A stretch of DNA of 64,000 nucleotides from Nephrocerus scutellatus (GCA_947095585.1 OX352764.1:8789001-8853000); one strand, 5' to 3'; shown: positions 25,224 through 37,354, counted from the stretch's first letter. Program-made: numbers and translations. Notes: a model not told the origin generated them from the letters alone.

Positions 25224-25391
25224 TGCTTTTGTATACTTGAGAGATTTTATTCCAGCAATAAGTTTAAATTGTCTAACGATAAAGAATTTAAGTTTTTCAA
25301 TATATATCTACCTATGCGATAAATGTAAAAAATTATGACTGTAAGAGCTTTGGATTGCTATTGTATACGTTCGAAAAATCCCTAAGCGTGT

Positions 25392-25527
25392 TCTCACAAT
25401 GAACTTGATACTGAAGACTTACAGGATTGTTTGGATTTTGGTTTTGATAAAAAAAAATGTTTGCTCATTATGTTGGAAAGCCATACAATCCTGTAAGTCT
25501 TAAGTAATAAGTTTTTTCAATGTGAGA
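25392..25527. repeat. Foldback (inverted repeat) element downstream of the zinc-finger gene
   Basis: Arms at 25392-25430 and 25485-25527 are imperfect complements: gaagacttacaggattgt pairs with acaatcctgtaagtctt, and tctcacaatgaa with ttcaatgtgaga. The loop is about 54 bases. It could form a long hairpin in the zinc-finger mRNA 3' region or be a small MITE. Confidence 0.8.
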
Positions 25528-26189
25528 CCACCATTAGACAAATTACGGATATCTTAAATATTTACAGGTAGATTCGCGTCAATCCTTGGTTTCGGATCAG
25601 ATATTGGACAGGAGTAGATTTTCAGCTGGAGGTAAAGTTCGAACGAGACTCGTTAGGTATCGATAATTTATGCTTCGATACATGATACTACTGAACTCAA
25701 TACTCGATTTTAAGACCAAGGTCGGGATGTTTTACTTTCGAAAATCGAACAGATAGTCGAACATGGGTATGTTGTAAAATTATCGACTCGCGATAATAAT
25801 ACTTTTCTATCACTTAAATTATTTCAAGTGAATTTATATGAATTTATATTCAAAAAATAAAAAATGTAATTATTATTTATTCTAATTATAAAAAGACACT
25901 TGACTAGCGAAAGTCGATTCGAACGAAAGTGATGGTACAACCAGATTGATATCGTCTATCGAGGATGTATATCACCCGCTTCTGACCTCTGTGTAAAAGA
26001 CCTGCTGATCTTGTTGATTTATGTTATATTAAGCAAAGAAGACAGGATAAAATCGTAAACACAGTGTCAATAATGGTACAATCGCAGGACGATTAAATTC
26101 ATCTTGTTATATCTATTTGCCTTTTTAATGTTGTATTTGTTACATTACGTCAGCTATAGCTTAGCTTGTCTTAATTCAAATTTTCTTGA

Positions 26190-26820
26190 TACCTAACAGA
26201 GACTCGTCCTACCATGTCATAATTTGCACCACAATGAACTGTTGTCAAAACAATTCTTGGCAGCCTGTCACTACCCTGCACACCCAGTTCATGACATCAC
26301 TGTTAGTGAGATGCCTCCACACTAGATACGTCTCAAGACATCTGTACGTACAGAGACTGCATAAAACCAGTCATACCGGCATTCCACCATTGTCCGTTCA
26401 GCCTCAAATAGTACACACTATGAAACAGTCCCTTTAATATGGTCCTTGGTACACACTCTCCTTCCATAAATAATAGCGAAAAGACCCTGCATAGGGAAAC
26501 TCGGACAATCCTGGCTCAACTCCGATCGGATTGGTTTGGTATCATATACTTCAGAGTTATAAGGCTCGTATTATCCGTGGCACCAATGATCTCTGCTCCG
26601 ACTGTAAACTAGGCACCCATACTACCAACCACATATTCCTCTGCCACCATCACCACACGAATCTGGACGTTACAGATCTGTAGTCAGACCTTGTCGGCGT
26701 GGCCTCCTTTCTTGGCCTGCCGACATAACTCGATACCTATACACCATCTGTAGTTCATCTAACGGACGGTTTCTAAATACTCTGATTTCACAGCTGGAGG
26801 TGTTACAACAACAACCATGT
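26190..26820 (+). mobile_element. LINE 3' fragment with CAA tail, copy 1
   Basis: Encodes RETRTILAQLRSDW near 26490 and, after a frame change, ARIIRGTNDLCSDCKLGTHT and VGVASFLGLP. This is the C-terminal Cys/His region typical of jockey-group LINEs. The 3' end is gttacaacaacaacc. The same family lies inverted at 62090-62700, with matching sequence upstream (aatgaactgttgtca). Confidence 0.75.
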
Positions 26821-27224
26821 TATAAAGCTGAAAGCACTAAAAAAAAATTCGGTCGCCTTCCATGCTGTCAGTACAGACACACTTGATATATAGTGCAATT
26901 AAATTTATATAGCGGCGAAATTACTTATCAGTTTTCTCGACACAAATATGCAAGCATGAATAATATAATTATTTATTTTAATTAAATTGAGATTTGAAAA
27001 AATTCATATGAATTGCATCACCTCTTTACGGATACATTGGGATCATTCTTCAGATATTTGTTTACCTTATCCCAAAAGCGCGAGATTAAATTGAGTACTA
27101 CCTAACGTTAACATAATTGACTAAATCTTAACAAAATGTTCAATTGTCAATATGCGTCTTTAAAAGGTGTGATTTAACTTGGCATAAATCGGTGTCAACT
27201 GATTCGGGGTCTTTTTTAAAGTCA

Positions 27225-27420
27225 ATATCCTTTTACTTGTTTTGTTTTACAGAGAAAACGAACAACTTGACACTCAAAAATCAATCTGCACAATCTAATG
27301 TCGTTTTTTTAGAAATCTGCTCTCGAGCTCCGATTTTTTCTTGGTAAATCGAACATGAAAGGATTGTTGTTGCTGAGTTCGTGCGCAGATTTCTAAAACA
27401 ACAAAAAACGACATAACATT
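27225..27420 (-). mobile_element. MITE family copy B
   Basis: Shares gaaaacgaacaacttgaca, aaatctgc and tcgaacatgaaaggattgt with the copies at 4.8, 37.0 and 41.3 kb. No coding capacity. Confidence 0.65.
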
Positions 27421-28303
27421 TCACGCCAGACCATTTTCAAAATTAAAATTTAAAGAACCATTTTAAGGGTAACTATAAATTGCATTATTTATTATGTTTT
27501 AAGATGTTAAAATTTTATATACAATTTGACGTATGAGTCAACGAACGAAATAATTTGTACCAGTCTCAACCAGCATTAACTTTATTTTCTGGCTTCTTGG
27601 TTGCTTCTACACAATCTACAAAGAAATACATTTCGGTTTTGCTGTTTGCCGGTTTGCCCTATCGAGTATCAAGCTAACAAGTTGGTTTGTGTAACTATAA
27701 TGTCCCGTTTTCTGCTATTACAGCAGATTTACTTATTTGCAAAAATTATATACAAGGTACAGGGTACAGCAGAAGTACAATCATCTACTATATCAAACCG
27801 TAGAAAGCGTTATATATAACGCAGTATATATATTTCTCAAAAAAACATCTGATTCGGGACATAACAAAAAACAGCAAACAGCAAAAAAAACAAACAGAAA
27901 TTTCTTTTCTCTTCTATTAGCTCTATTCTAGTAAGAACAAGAGGGAACAGATAAACGGAATACTGCGCAGTTAAAAATGATTATATACTTATTGCGTTAT
28001 GTATATATGTATGCTGATGCTGACTAAAATCTTGTATACGTCAGAAAGAGAGGTTATTTTCATTTCGTATATAAATATGACTAGCAAGCGAAACTTTTAT
28101 AGTCGTCATTCGTCAAATTCAAAATCAAATTGGTTTTGTTTCTCGTTGAGTAAGGTTGTGCCTGTGCGTATTTTTCATTAAATAAAATTTATTTACAAAA
28201 GATTTGCAAATCGAATAAAAAAACGGTAAAAAGGAAGAGATTTTTTAAACCAAACTAAAAAGTTTACCAAGCAGCGAAAGTTTTACTAAAATTAAGCATC
28301 ATC

Positions 28304-28510
28304 ATGGCTGAGGCTTATTTTGATGAATACGAACACTACAACTTTGATCATGATAAACATATTTTCTCTGGACACGGTGGCAAGCAACGTTCCAAGAAGG
28401 AAGCTAGCGTTCATACAAATCATTTTGACCCCAGTGGTCATTCTAGAAAACTTTTAACCAAACTTATGAATACCAACAATAACAACAAGAAGGCTGGTGT
28501 TAAGAACTGA
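28304..28510 (+). CDS. NUPR1: NUPR1/p8-type nuclear stress protein
   Basis: A 68-residue basic protein in one exon. The core HGGKQRSKKEASVHTN followed by GHSRKLLTKLMNTN matches the bipartite basic region and helix-loop-helix of the NUPR1 (p8) family: GG-x-RK-x-RT-KREA, then GHERKLVTKLQN in vertebrates. The acidic/aromatic N-terminus (EAYFDEYEHYNFD) fits the family's N-terminal part. NUPR1 proteins are disordered chromatin cofactors induced by stress. Length and layout agree with the Drosophila member (CG6770, recollection). Start: first ATG after a 5' leader, context catcATGgct. Confidence 0.9.
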   Translation: MAEAYFDEYEHYNFDHDKHIFSGHGGKQRSKKEASVHTNHFDPSGHSRKLLTKLMNTNNNNKKAGVKN

Positions 28511-29012
28511 CAACGAAAAGTGCAAACAGTAGCAGCAGAGAAGGAATAAGTTGGAGGACAAAGCTTCATATTTCCTGTTTAACAAAAATATTTTTATTGT
28601 TTGATATTTTTCCTACGCACTCTACCTATGCCAATCGTCCAATATAAAAAATACTGGAATTTTATCATTTCTAAAAGAGTTGAATTTTAATTTATAAATT
28701 GAATTAATTTGATATTAATCGATAGACTACTAATATTTGAAGATATAAGTTATTTAAGGAATTATCTAATATTAAATATTAACTAATATTCTACTCTCCT
28801 AATAGTTTAGAGAAAACCTGAAGAAAAAAATGAGTATAAAATATAAATGGACAAGTCCTATTACATATAAAACAAAGAGTTTTTCATTCATTTTTGGTGC
28901 AATGGCTGCATTAAGCTGAGCATTTTGGACTTATTTTGCATTCGAGGACGACATAACTGCCGCCTTGGAATAATATCCCAGTGGTACAACTACAAAATAC
29001 ATTTAATTGGAT

Positions 29013-29068
29013 GATTCACTGCAAATTTAGAAGTAAGGAATTGTATTTACATTCTTGTGCAGTGAATC
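29013..29068 (+). other. Short hairpin downstream of the NUPR1-like gene
   Basis: gattcactgca (29013-29023) pairs perfectly with tgcagtgaatc (29058-29068) across a 34-base loop with some extra internal pairing (agaag with cttct-like bases). It could be a chance stem, a 3' UTR structure or a small-RNA hairpin. Confidence 0.4.
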
Positions 29069-30249
29069 ACCGCTTAACTGTGGATTGAGTTTTAATAAAA
29101 ATAATGCAACAAGAGCACCCAACTATTTATTCGGTTAAAAGAAACCGTTTATAGAAGGCAAATAGTTTTAATGGATGCTGAACGAACACCTACATTACAT
29201 ACCTAAAATTTTCCGTTACAGAAATGAAACCTCTGTTTGTTTGTCATGTGACTTTGTATACGTATTGTAGGTATAGAAATGTAATTTTAGAATATTTTTT
29301 TTTATTGTTATTACTTGCATTCAGAACCAATCAGTCTGCTCAGTTTATTCGCCAATGCGTACAAGTGAGACAACTATATTTACAGAAGCGGTGAAACAAT
29401 GGGCAATGATTGCGAATGCTGATATGATGACTACCATCATAATTTTTTGTTTTTAAAATAGGGAATATTTTTCAACAAATACTGTAGGAGTAGGTAGGTA
29501 GTCAAAACAGAGAACAGCTTTTAAGTTTACGGCTTTATTATCAATCACGAACGACACAGCTCTACTTTGTTCATGCTCATGGTTACATCGGAGCAGCAGC
29601 TTCCGCTTTCCTTTGTTGAATATTAATTTTTGCGCTGCATATGTATATGGATCGTAATAGCGTTTCTATGCATATAATATATACCTATAGATTGTAAAAA
29701 ACAATAGAATTTCTTGTTTATTTTATTGTGCTTATTAGTTGAACGTTCTTTAAGAGATTGCAACATGCAACCAAGCAGTTATTTCTTAGTTGCAGGAAAA
29801 TGCCGGTGCCGGTCATTGCATAACTTTCCGAATACATTTTATTGTTTGTTTTGGTTTTCTTCTCTGCCCGTTGATATTTTCTTTAAACTTATTTTATTGC
29901 CAAAAATATTTCATGCAACAATTGCATCACGGCTATTAATAAGAATTCTCTATTGTAAAATATATATATGCTCATCATATGCTTTCTTTTTATTCTTATT
30001 ATTTAACTTAACATGGCGTCAGCGTATGGTTTTTATGCAATTATGGTACTTCTTTTGGTGCGTTTAGTATATGGTAAAATTGAGAGCGTTACGAAAGTGC
30101 TGATGATTTTCCACTATCCGCTACGCAGTGCTGGTCAACCAAATATCCAGTACACAAACCACTAGACGCTTTACAACTTGATTGATTTTGGGACGCGAAG
30201 AAGAATGCATTTTTTTAGACATCGTGTAGAAGTGATTGATTAGTGATTG

Positions 30250-30530
30250 AAGTCTTTTGGGGCTCTTATTGGAATCATTTAAGGGATCTTAAATGGGTGT
30301 TTGGAGGCCTTTTGGGAGGTCTATTGTGAGTGTTTTGAGAGGTTTTTTGTGGATCCTTTTGGAGGTGTTATGGTGGTTTTTTTTGGGTATTTGGGATTGT
30401 TTTGGCGGTCTTGGGAGTCATTTAAAGGTCTTTTGGAGGGTTTTTTTGCGTGGTCAACGAAGGTCTTATGGTAGTCTTTTGGAAGTCATTTGAGGGTCTT
30501 TTTGAAGTGTATGGGGTCCTTTTGGAACGA
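30250..30530 (+). repeat. G/T-rich degenerate repeat tract
   Basis: About 280 bases almost lacking C on this strand, built from degenerate units near ggtcttttggag (for example gaggccttttgggaggtc, ttttggaggtgttatgg, aggtcttatggtagtc). The ORF at 30293-30493 is a by-product of the composition (Trp/Gly/Phe-rich). Confidence 0.75.
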
Positions 30531-31543
30531 TTTTTTTTGTTTATTTATTTGATACACCAAAATACAATTAAGACAAGAGTCTTATCTACAATGTAAATTA
30601 GACTTATTTATTATGTATTATAGAGCATTCGTAATTACCGAATTGTTTCGTTGCTCAGTGAACTCAACCATTGCGCCGTATATCGCGTCGTGCCATAAAA
30701 TGTCAACGATCGTACTTTCTATCTCCGTATACTACTACTCATCATTCTATTCGTATGGATTTTTATCATGCATATTAACCTTTATTCTTTCAATCAAGCC
30801 AAAGAAGTATAACTGCTAACGCGCGTACAAAAGTCCACGCATCTACTTTGTTTATCCTTCGTTAATTTTCTTAACTCATGATCGATCTATTCAAAGCTAA
30901 GCAATTTAAAATCACAACTCACAGAACTCATCTCAAGTACATCAAGTACATTAATTTTTAATATACCTTCCTATATATACATATGTACGGGTATGACAAC
31001 TTATTGTTGTTTTCGAGAATAATCAAGGGTTATCTAGACTCTATTAATTCAGTTAAAAAAACAAAACAAATATAAAAAAGTCAATAGCCTCAATGTAAAC
31101 ACTCAAAGTATATTTAAAATTCAAAACAAAAACAGGCGATAAACGCGAACAAGATAACGTGCCGTTTCCAAGTCAAAGAACTATAATGCTACAATAAAAT
31201 AATGGCAAAAATTAAATAAAAAAATTTGAACATATGTTATCGTATATGGGATAACATATGCTTTTGTTGCATCTGTATCTAAAGGTAATATGTGTTCTTA
31301 ATATTGAGTTTTGTAGTGCATTTGTTGCGGTTTCCTTCATAATTTCGATGTTCACAGCTATCAATTGTAATATATGTGTTCTAAATTATCTCTGCCTCCG
31401 TTTCGGTGTTTGCAGTGCGACCCTTCTCTTCAATTTCAAATTTCGCCTTTTTTTTGTGCTGCCTTGAAAATTGATAAATTTTCCTACAACATTTTCCTTT
31501 ATTACGAGCAAAATATTTTATTGTAGCATTATTATAATTTAAC

Positions 31544-31641
31544 ATGGAAACGGCGCGTAAGTTAACTTGTAATCATCCAAGCCTACATAGCATTGTTATA
31601 TATATATATATATATTACAAGTTAACTTACGCGACATTTCC

Positions 31642-31700
<59 letters not shown>
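31544..31700. repeat. 30-bp inverted repeat plus AT microsatellite
   Basis: Arms 31544-31573 and 31614-31643 (core cgtaagttaacttgtaat / attacaagttaacttacg) match at 28 of 30 positions. They enclose a 40-base AT-rich loop and are followed by a (TA)n run to about 31699. The region is able to extrude a cruciform. The overlapping ORFs are microsatellite translations. Confidence 0.85.
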
Positions 31701-31703
<3 letters not shown>

Positions 31704-31857
31704 ACACAGTACAGCAGAGCACACACACAATAAAATATATGATGTAGATTTGCTTTTTTTGCCCAATACAATTAATTGTTCGTTATATCGTTGTGGCACT
31801 ATAACTTGTCACAACGTTAGCAGCACCTACACAAAATTCAACCAAATAAGCCCGTAT

Positions 31858-31975
31858 GACTTATATAGTTTTTTTTTCTTGAAAATCTGGCGCAGAGTGG
31901 TTTTTTGGTTGGCAAGTTTTTCGTTTCGTTTCGTGTTTCGTGAAAACTTACACTTGGAGATGGAAGACGACTGAT
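31858..31975 (+). mobile_element. MITE family copy C, truncated
   Basis: The left part of the family only: gaaaatctggcgcagagtgg, then ttttttggttggcaagttt and tcgtgtttcgtgaaaac. Confidence 0.5.
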
Positions 31976-32079
31976 TTTTGATTTTTGGCAAATTTGTAAA
32001 TATTTTATGACCTATAGCAAAGATTATAGAATTAGAGAACATCCGGTAAATGTATTAAAAAATTTGTATGGGAGACCCC

Positions 32080-32640
32080 CGACTCCGAGGCAATCACTTC
32101 TCAATTTTAATAGAAAGTATTGTCACCGGAAATACACATGTGCACATGTGTAATTTGAAAAAAATCGGGCTTTAGGATGTGGGTTCAAAATTGATCGCAA
32201 GATTACACCTACCTGGCCAGACACCGACAACCGGACACTCGAAGTTAATATAGAGAATTAAAAAAAAACAACCGATAAAAATTAAGAGTTTCATTGTAAA
32301 TTCAAATCTCATCAGAGATACATACATGGGTATGAGATATAGGCATTTGAAGAAAATCGAGTAACTTTTAATAAAAAAATTATGGGAGCCAACTCGCCCC
32401 CGGGTCACGACTTATACCAAATTTGTCCATCAGAGATACACATGTGTATTTAAAGAAAATCGGGTAAATTTAAAATTAACCGGGACCGGGTCACTTGCAA
32501 ATTTTAATAGAAAGTATTGTCACCGGAAATACACATGTTTCAGGAAAATTGGGCTTTAGGAAGTGCATTAAAAATTGATCGCAAGATTCCACCAGCCACA
32601 GCCGAAGTTAATATGTATAGAGAATTTAAAAATTTAAATT
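32080..32640 (+). repeat. Satellite-like repeat block B, copy 1
   Basis: Two similar blocks, about 32104-32260 and 32510-32635, share a long run around tagaaagtattgtcaccgga and aatacacatgt, then ttgatcgcaagatt and gaagttaatat. They are offset by 406 bases, with a weaker unit between them (catcagagatacacatgtgt). Each contains an acacatgtg palindrome. Inverted relatives lie at 52360-52580. Confidence 0.75.
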
Positions 32641-34199
32641 TTTCTTGTAAACATAGAAGGGCACAGCGCACGGTCGGTACGACGTGCACACGACGACGTA
32701 CGAAAATACGAAGTATGTACTACTAAATGTTTTCTTTTGAAGTTGAGTTAAGCTGTTAAGCAGTGTGAGTGCGTAACCGGTTATTCATATAATATGATAA
32801 GTGTACAACCCATTTGAATTGCGAAACCCATTCATTTTGTAATAAAATTGTTGTTCTACTTCGTTCCCCTTGACATCTCTTTACTCTTTGCCTATATCTA
32901 GCCTCTTGTACAAAGTAGAGTTGCCGTTTTAGTAAAAAAAAAATTTCCTTACACATGTTCTTGTTACAATTCGTGCACAACATCGCTCAAATAACCTCAA
33001 TCAATAATAAGGACAACCGCTTTAAGGCCTCAATTCGACATTGCTTTACATTTTACGAGAGTTAACAAAAAACCTTGGTTGCGGTCAAGAAGATCACTGC
33101 ATGTGCATTCGAACGAATGTGAAGCTATAAGCTATGTGAGCGCTATAACTAAAAAAAGGCTTTAGTTATAAATCCTAAAAACTTTTTGGATTAATTTTCG
33201 GCTTTATGCTTATGCGATTTTGTTGTAAGCCAAGCTGGATTAGCCAAAGCAACGCAGCAAATGATAAATATAGCATTGAAGGTCAAATCGAAAACTAGAA
33301 ATTAAAATATTTCGGTTAAACGATTTGTTATTGTGAATTAAATCGAAAGCTTTAATTGCCGACTATATATCCACAATCTCCTTACTTACTTACTGTACAT
33401 TTTAATATCACCTAAGAACTAACCACTTAATTGGATAAGGAATAAGTTCCGAAGCATTTGATACAAATTTTCTGTAGAATGTTTTATTGAACCAAAACGG
33501 TCTAATCATTAAAAAGTCATGATCACTATAATTTAGGTACTATGAACTTCCTAAACATTTTCTTTCGAAAATAATAAGGAATTTATAATCATAAATTAAA
33601 CATGTTTGCAAATAAAAATGCATTTTTAATTTAAAACGTTTAGTATTGTGCGTAGTAGTCTGCTTTGATCTAAAACAAATTGCAATCTCGCGTTGAATTA
33701 ATTTGTTTTTTTGCGATTTGTTGTCTTTTTTGTGATTTGTCAATGTTCATTCAGTTCTGAGCTATGTTTAAAGTTTCAAGTCTCTAGCTCAATGGGAACT
33801 TAGTTTAAAATCAATTACAAATACAAAATTTCGCACACACAGGCAGACATACACGAAAGCGAGCTAATAAAACGTTTTAAAAAAGAAATTACGTTTGTTT
33901 TCGGTAAATTTTTACAAACGTTTGAACAAACCTTTATTTAATATTGTTTTCTATAAGATTCGTTTTTTACGAAAAGAGAAAGTAAACTTATTTTTACCTA
34001 CACCATCATTCGATGAATTGATTTAATTTGCATACGTTCGTAGAGATCATAAAAGCCATCGTACTAATAGATTTTTTGCTATTGGTTGCTGCAATTTAGT
34101 TTTGTAGCTAAATTTGTAGCTACGATGGTAGTTATGCCTTCGCTTCAAGGAATATTCACATTTATACATATACTCGTCCATAGGTGAAAAAGTAATTTT

Positions 34200-36480
34200 G
34201 GTTTTGTTCGATTTTAAATTCTAGTGAGATAGTTGTGGAGAACCAGATCTATATTCCTCTCCTTTTATTCGATCTCTCTCTCTTTCTTTTATTTTCCTCT
34301 CACAAAATAAGTATCGACCTTCTAATAAAATATCATTTTGTTTGTACCTCATTCGTATTACTACTGGTTACAAAAGTGGTGACGAGGATTTTAAGGAATT
34401 TATAAAAAAAATCTATATTCACACGTGCATTACCTAAAAATTTCCGACATGGAGAAATTTATGAAGATTATGCTGCAACAATTGCAGGAACAAGCTGAAG
34501 AAGCCAAGGCCGCAAAAGAAATTCAAGCCTAGCAACAACCTCGAATGGCTCAAATAATGCAACTTCTCGCAGGTCAATGTTTAGGTCAAGCTGGCGAAGT
34601 ACAACAAGAAGCTGTAATCGATTCGAATCAACGCAAGATCAACGATGCTGCGAAATTAATCACACAGTTCGAATATAATCCGGAAGAGAATAGAATATTT
34701 GAGACGTGGTTCAATAGACACGAAACGTAGTTACCAGCTGTGCTTACGCCACTAATGAAGATGCAGCTTGTGCTCAGCGAGTTTTCACAAGAAAAATATT
34801 AAACCTTTGCTGAACACCGAAAAAGCCTTATTTCAAAACTAAAGCGACTATTCGGATACCGCGAAACAAGATTCGCACTCCGACACAAATGCTTCGAGTT
34901 AAAAAAGGCCGAGGAAGAAGCTTATTCAGTCTATGCAACACGAATCAACAAGCAACCTGAAAAGTTTGACATCAAAAACTGCACACCAGATGACTTGAAA
35001 GTTTTGTTGTTCATCAGTGGACTGAAGTATAAAAACGATTCGTTCATCCTTGAAAAGCTACTCGCCAAAGTCGACGCGCAGTATGCACAACTCGAAGCTC
35101 TCACCGATCCTCAGCAAATCGAAGGGTTCAAAAAACTTACGCTTCAGGATCTGGTTAACGAAGCAGGTATAATCGTTTGCCTGAAGCGCGACAAAACCAA
35201 AGTCGTCGAAGAGTTCGAAGTCAAAGCGGTCCAGTAGAACAAGAAAGCATCATCTGGCAGAACTAGCCCTTTTCAAAAGAAAGCTCAAACCTGTCCAGCG
35301 TGCGGTTATCAGCACCGAGTATTCAATTGTCCTTACAAAGCGAAGACTTGCGAAAAATGAAAGAGATTGAATCATAAAGCTGGTCACTGTTAAAGTTATA
35401 AAGATTCGAGAGAGCCAACAAAAATGCTCAAGGAGCAGGTCTTCAAATCAGCGAAGTCAACAATGCCGCGCAACGCATGTTTGTTGAATCAAATATCAAC
35501 GGCGCGAAAGCTACAACTCGACACAGCTTCAGATATAACGATCATCTCGAAAGGAAGCTGGAGCCGCCTTCGAAAACCAACCCTCCAGAGTATCTCTAAC
35601 CCAGCAGGCAGCACATCCGAAGATGAAGCTGCTTGGAAGTTTTCCGGAATTCCTTGGTTAAACGCTTTCAAGATGTGAGGAGTTCCACTCAACACAGTGT
35701 CCATGAACAGCACGATAACTTGACAAGGAAAATACAAAAAGCTTTTCCTGAAGTTTTCTCGGAAGGTCTCGGATGCTGCACAAAAGTCAAAGCTTCCATG
35801 ACAATGAAGCAAGAAGTGAAACCAGTTTTCCGCATTGCTCGATCAGTCCTACAAGCCTTAGCTCCTGCAGTATAAGCAGAACTTGAACGCCTTCAACATA
35901 TTGGAGTTTCATCACTGCAAAAGCTGTGAAGGCAGCTGCTGGCTTTTTTCAGAAAAAAGTCAACACAATGCTCGCTGGCATCACGGTTTCATCGACGACA
36001 CTTTCATTGTTGGAGTCGACGAACAAGATAACGAGCAGCAGCTCTTCAAAGCCATGGAGCGCATCAGAGAATACGGTTTCAAGCTATAGTTGGAAAAATG
36101 CGAGTTCGGTAAGAAAAGTGTTTTGTGGTCACATCATCGACAAGAATGGAATAAAACCACATCCGAACAAGCTGGCAGCCATCAAAGAACTGCCGACTCC
36201 AAAAGACATCACAACTCCGATTGTTCCTAGGAGCAGTCAATTACTACGGAAAATTCATCAAATGCATGCAAAGCGACGAGGAATCCTCGACGAGTTGCTG
36301 AAGAAAGATGTCAAATTCGTATGGACAGATCAACACGAGAAGGCTTTCATCGACCTCAAGAACATTTTAAGCAACGAACTAAGTTTGGTACATTATAATC
36401 CTAAGAAGAAAATTGTTTTGGTAACCGACGGACAGATTATGGTATCGGAGCAGTGGTGATGCACGAATTTGACTATGGCC
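34200..36480 (+). mobile_element. Ty3/gypsy (Mag-like) retrotransposon, 3'-truncated and internally deleted
   Basis: A probable 5' LTR ends at about 34371 (ttaca; polyadenylation-like aataaaatatc at 34324), followed by a primer-site-like aaaagtggtgacgagga. Then come gag (34449-35240, with VLLFISGLKYKNDSFILEK), a zinc knuckle (CPACGYQHRVFNC, about 35305), protease (QLDTASDITIIS, 35510) and RT parts (FIDDTFIVGVDE at 35985, CGHIIDKNGIKPHPNKLAAI at 36125). RNase H start (LSLVHYNPKKKIVLVTDG) is last. The RT core between ELERLQHIGV and the DD motif is missing. Integrase and 3' LTR are absent. Stops in every ORF. Confidence 0.85.
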
Positions 36481-36884
36481 CTATGCATCCTATCATGCAC
36501 TACTTTTTGTTTGTTGTTATAATATTTATTATTATATTTATATCTTCATTTATATAATAAGTTACAAAATCAAATTAATTTGAACACAAAAAAAAACGGT
36601 GGGCAAAGGAAGGGAAATCATTGAATTAAAGTTTTCTACTAAAAACCAATAAATTCACAGTATTTTACCCAATATTATGTGTTGTCGTGGAAAAGTTATC
36701 CGAGAATGATATGAATATTAGAGTAAGGCAGAGCGAGTAAAGTTACCAAGTGTACATACCGCGTACACTGTGTGTACACACCAGTGTAATAAAATAAAGT
36801 GATAGCATTATGCCTACATTTCAACTACATATTTCAATCTTGTTGAAATATCCTAGTCGAAATTTCAACTCAATTCTATTGTTA

Positions 36885-37135
36885 TTTTTTTTTTCATAAA
36901 AACTCTACCACAAAGAGTGCTCGACCGCAGAGTTTTTCAAAAGGAAAATCGAACACGAAAGGCGAAAATATTTTGTTTACATTTTGTTGTTGCATGTGTT
37001 GTTGTTGTGCTAGTATAATGAGGGGTAAATCTGCCAAAATATACAGATCTGTTTTAGCTCTACGGTAGAGTCGTTTTGAAGGGAAAACGAACAACTTGAC
37101 AGCCAAAAAAAAATCTGGGATAGAGTTTTACGGAA
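36885..37135 (-). mobile_element. MITE family copy D
   Basis: About 250 bases with imperfect complementary ends (aaaactctacc / gatagagtttt) and the shared blocks aggggtaaatctgcc, aaaatatacagatc, gaaaacgaacaacttgacag and ttgttgttgcatgtgttgtt. It lies about 220 bases upstream of the ERLEC1 start, so it is part of that promoter region. The 70-codon ORF here is a repeat artefact. Confidence 0.75.
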
Positions 37136-37354
37136 AAAAAACCGGAAAAAATCATACGAAGTACATTTTTCTTGTGCAGCTAGCCTTAGCTGTCAGCTGT
37201 CAACGTTCAACGTAATAAAACAATTTTCTCTTGCGTATTGAACCAATCATTGGTTTCCAAGTATGTACTAAGTAGTGCTTTAACTTTATTCTTGCAAGTT
37301 CAGTTAAAATCCTTTTTTTAATAAATAAAATTCATATTAACTAATTAACAAGAA

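Larger units (their letters stand above)
25224..28303. other. Spacer between zinc-finger and NUPR1-like genes
   Basis: Contains the foldback (25392-25527), an unassigned AT-rich stretch with several TATCGATA/ATCGATAA-like motifs near 25660-25800, a LINE fragment and MITE copy B. The last 700 bases (27.6-28.3 kb) are probably promoter and 5' UTR of the NUPR1-like gene. Short ORFs here show no motif. Confidence 0.5.
28511..37354. other. Gene-poor block between NUPR1-like and ERLEC1 genes
   Basis: NUPR1-like 3' UTR, then no convincing host gene for 8.8 kb. Recognised contents: hairpin (29013), G/T tract (30250), palindrome and microsatellite (31544), MITE C, satellite-like block (32080), gypsy element (34200-36480), MITE D (36885). 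The parts 29.1-30.2, 30.55-31.5 and 32.65-34.2 kb are AT-rich and unassigned. The 117-codon ORF at 29714-30067 looks hydrophobic and composition-driven. Confidence 0.5.

Noticed and set aside
29714..30067. 117-codon hydrophobic ORF
   Set aside because: Phe/Leu/Cys-rich composition follows from AT-rich DNA; no start context, signal or family motif.
30293..30493. 66-codon Trp/Gly-rich ORF
   Set aside because: Direct translation of the G/T-rich degenerate repeat.
31544..31799. Tyr/Ile repeat ORFs on both strands
   Set aside because: Translations of the (TA)n microsatellite.
36894..37106. 70-codon minus-strand ORF with Gln-rich part
   Set aside because: It lies within MITE copy D; the Gln run is the caacaacaacacatgcaac block.
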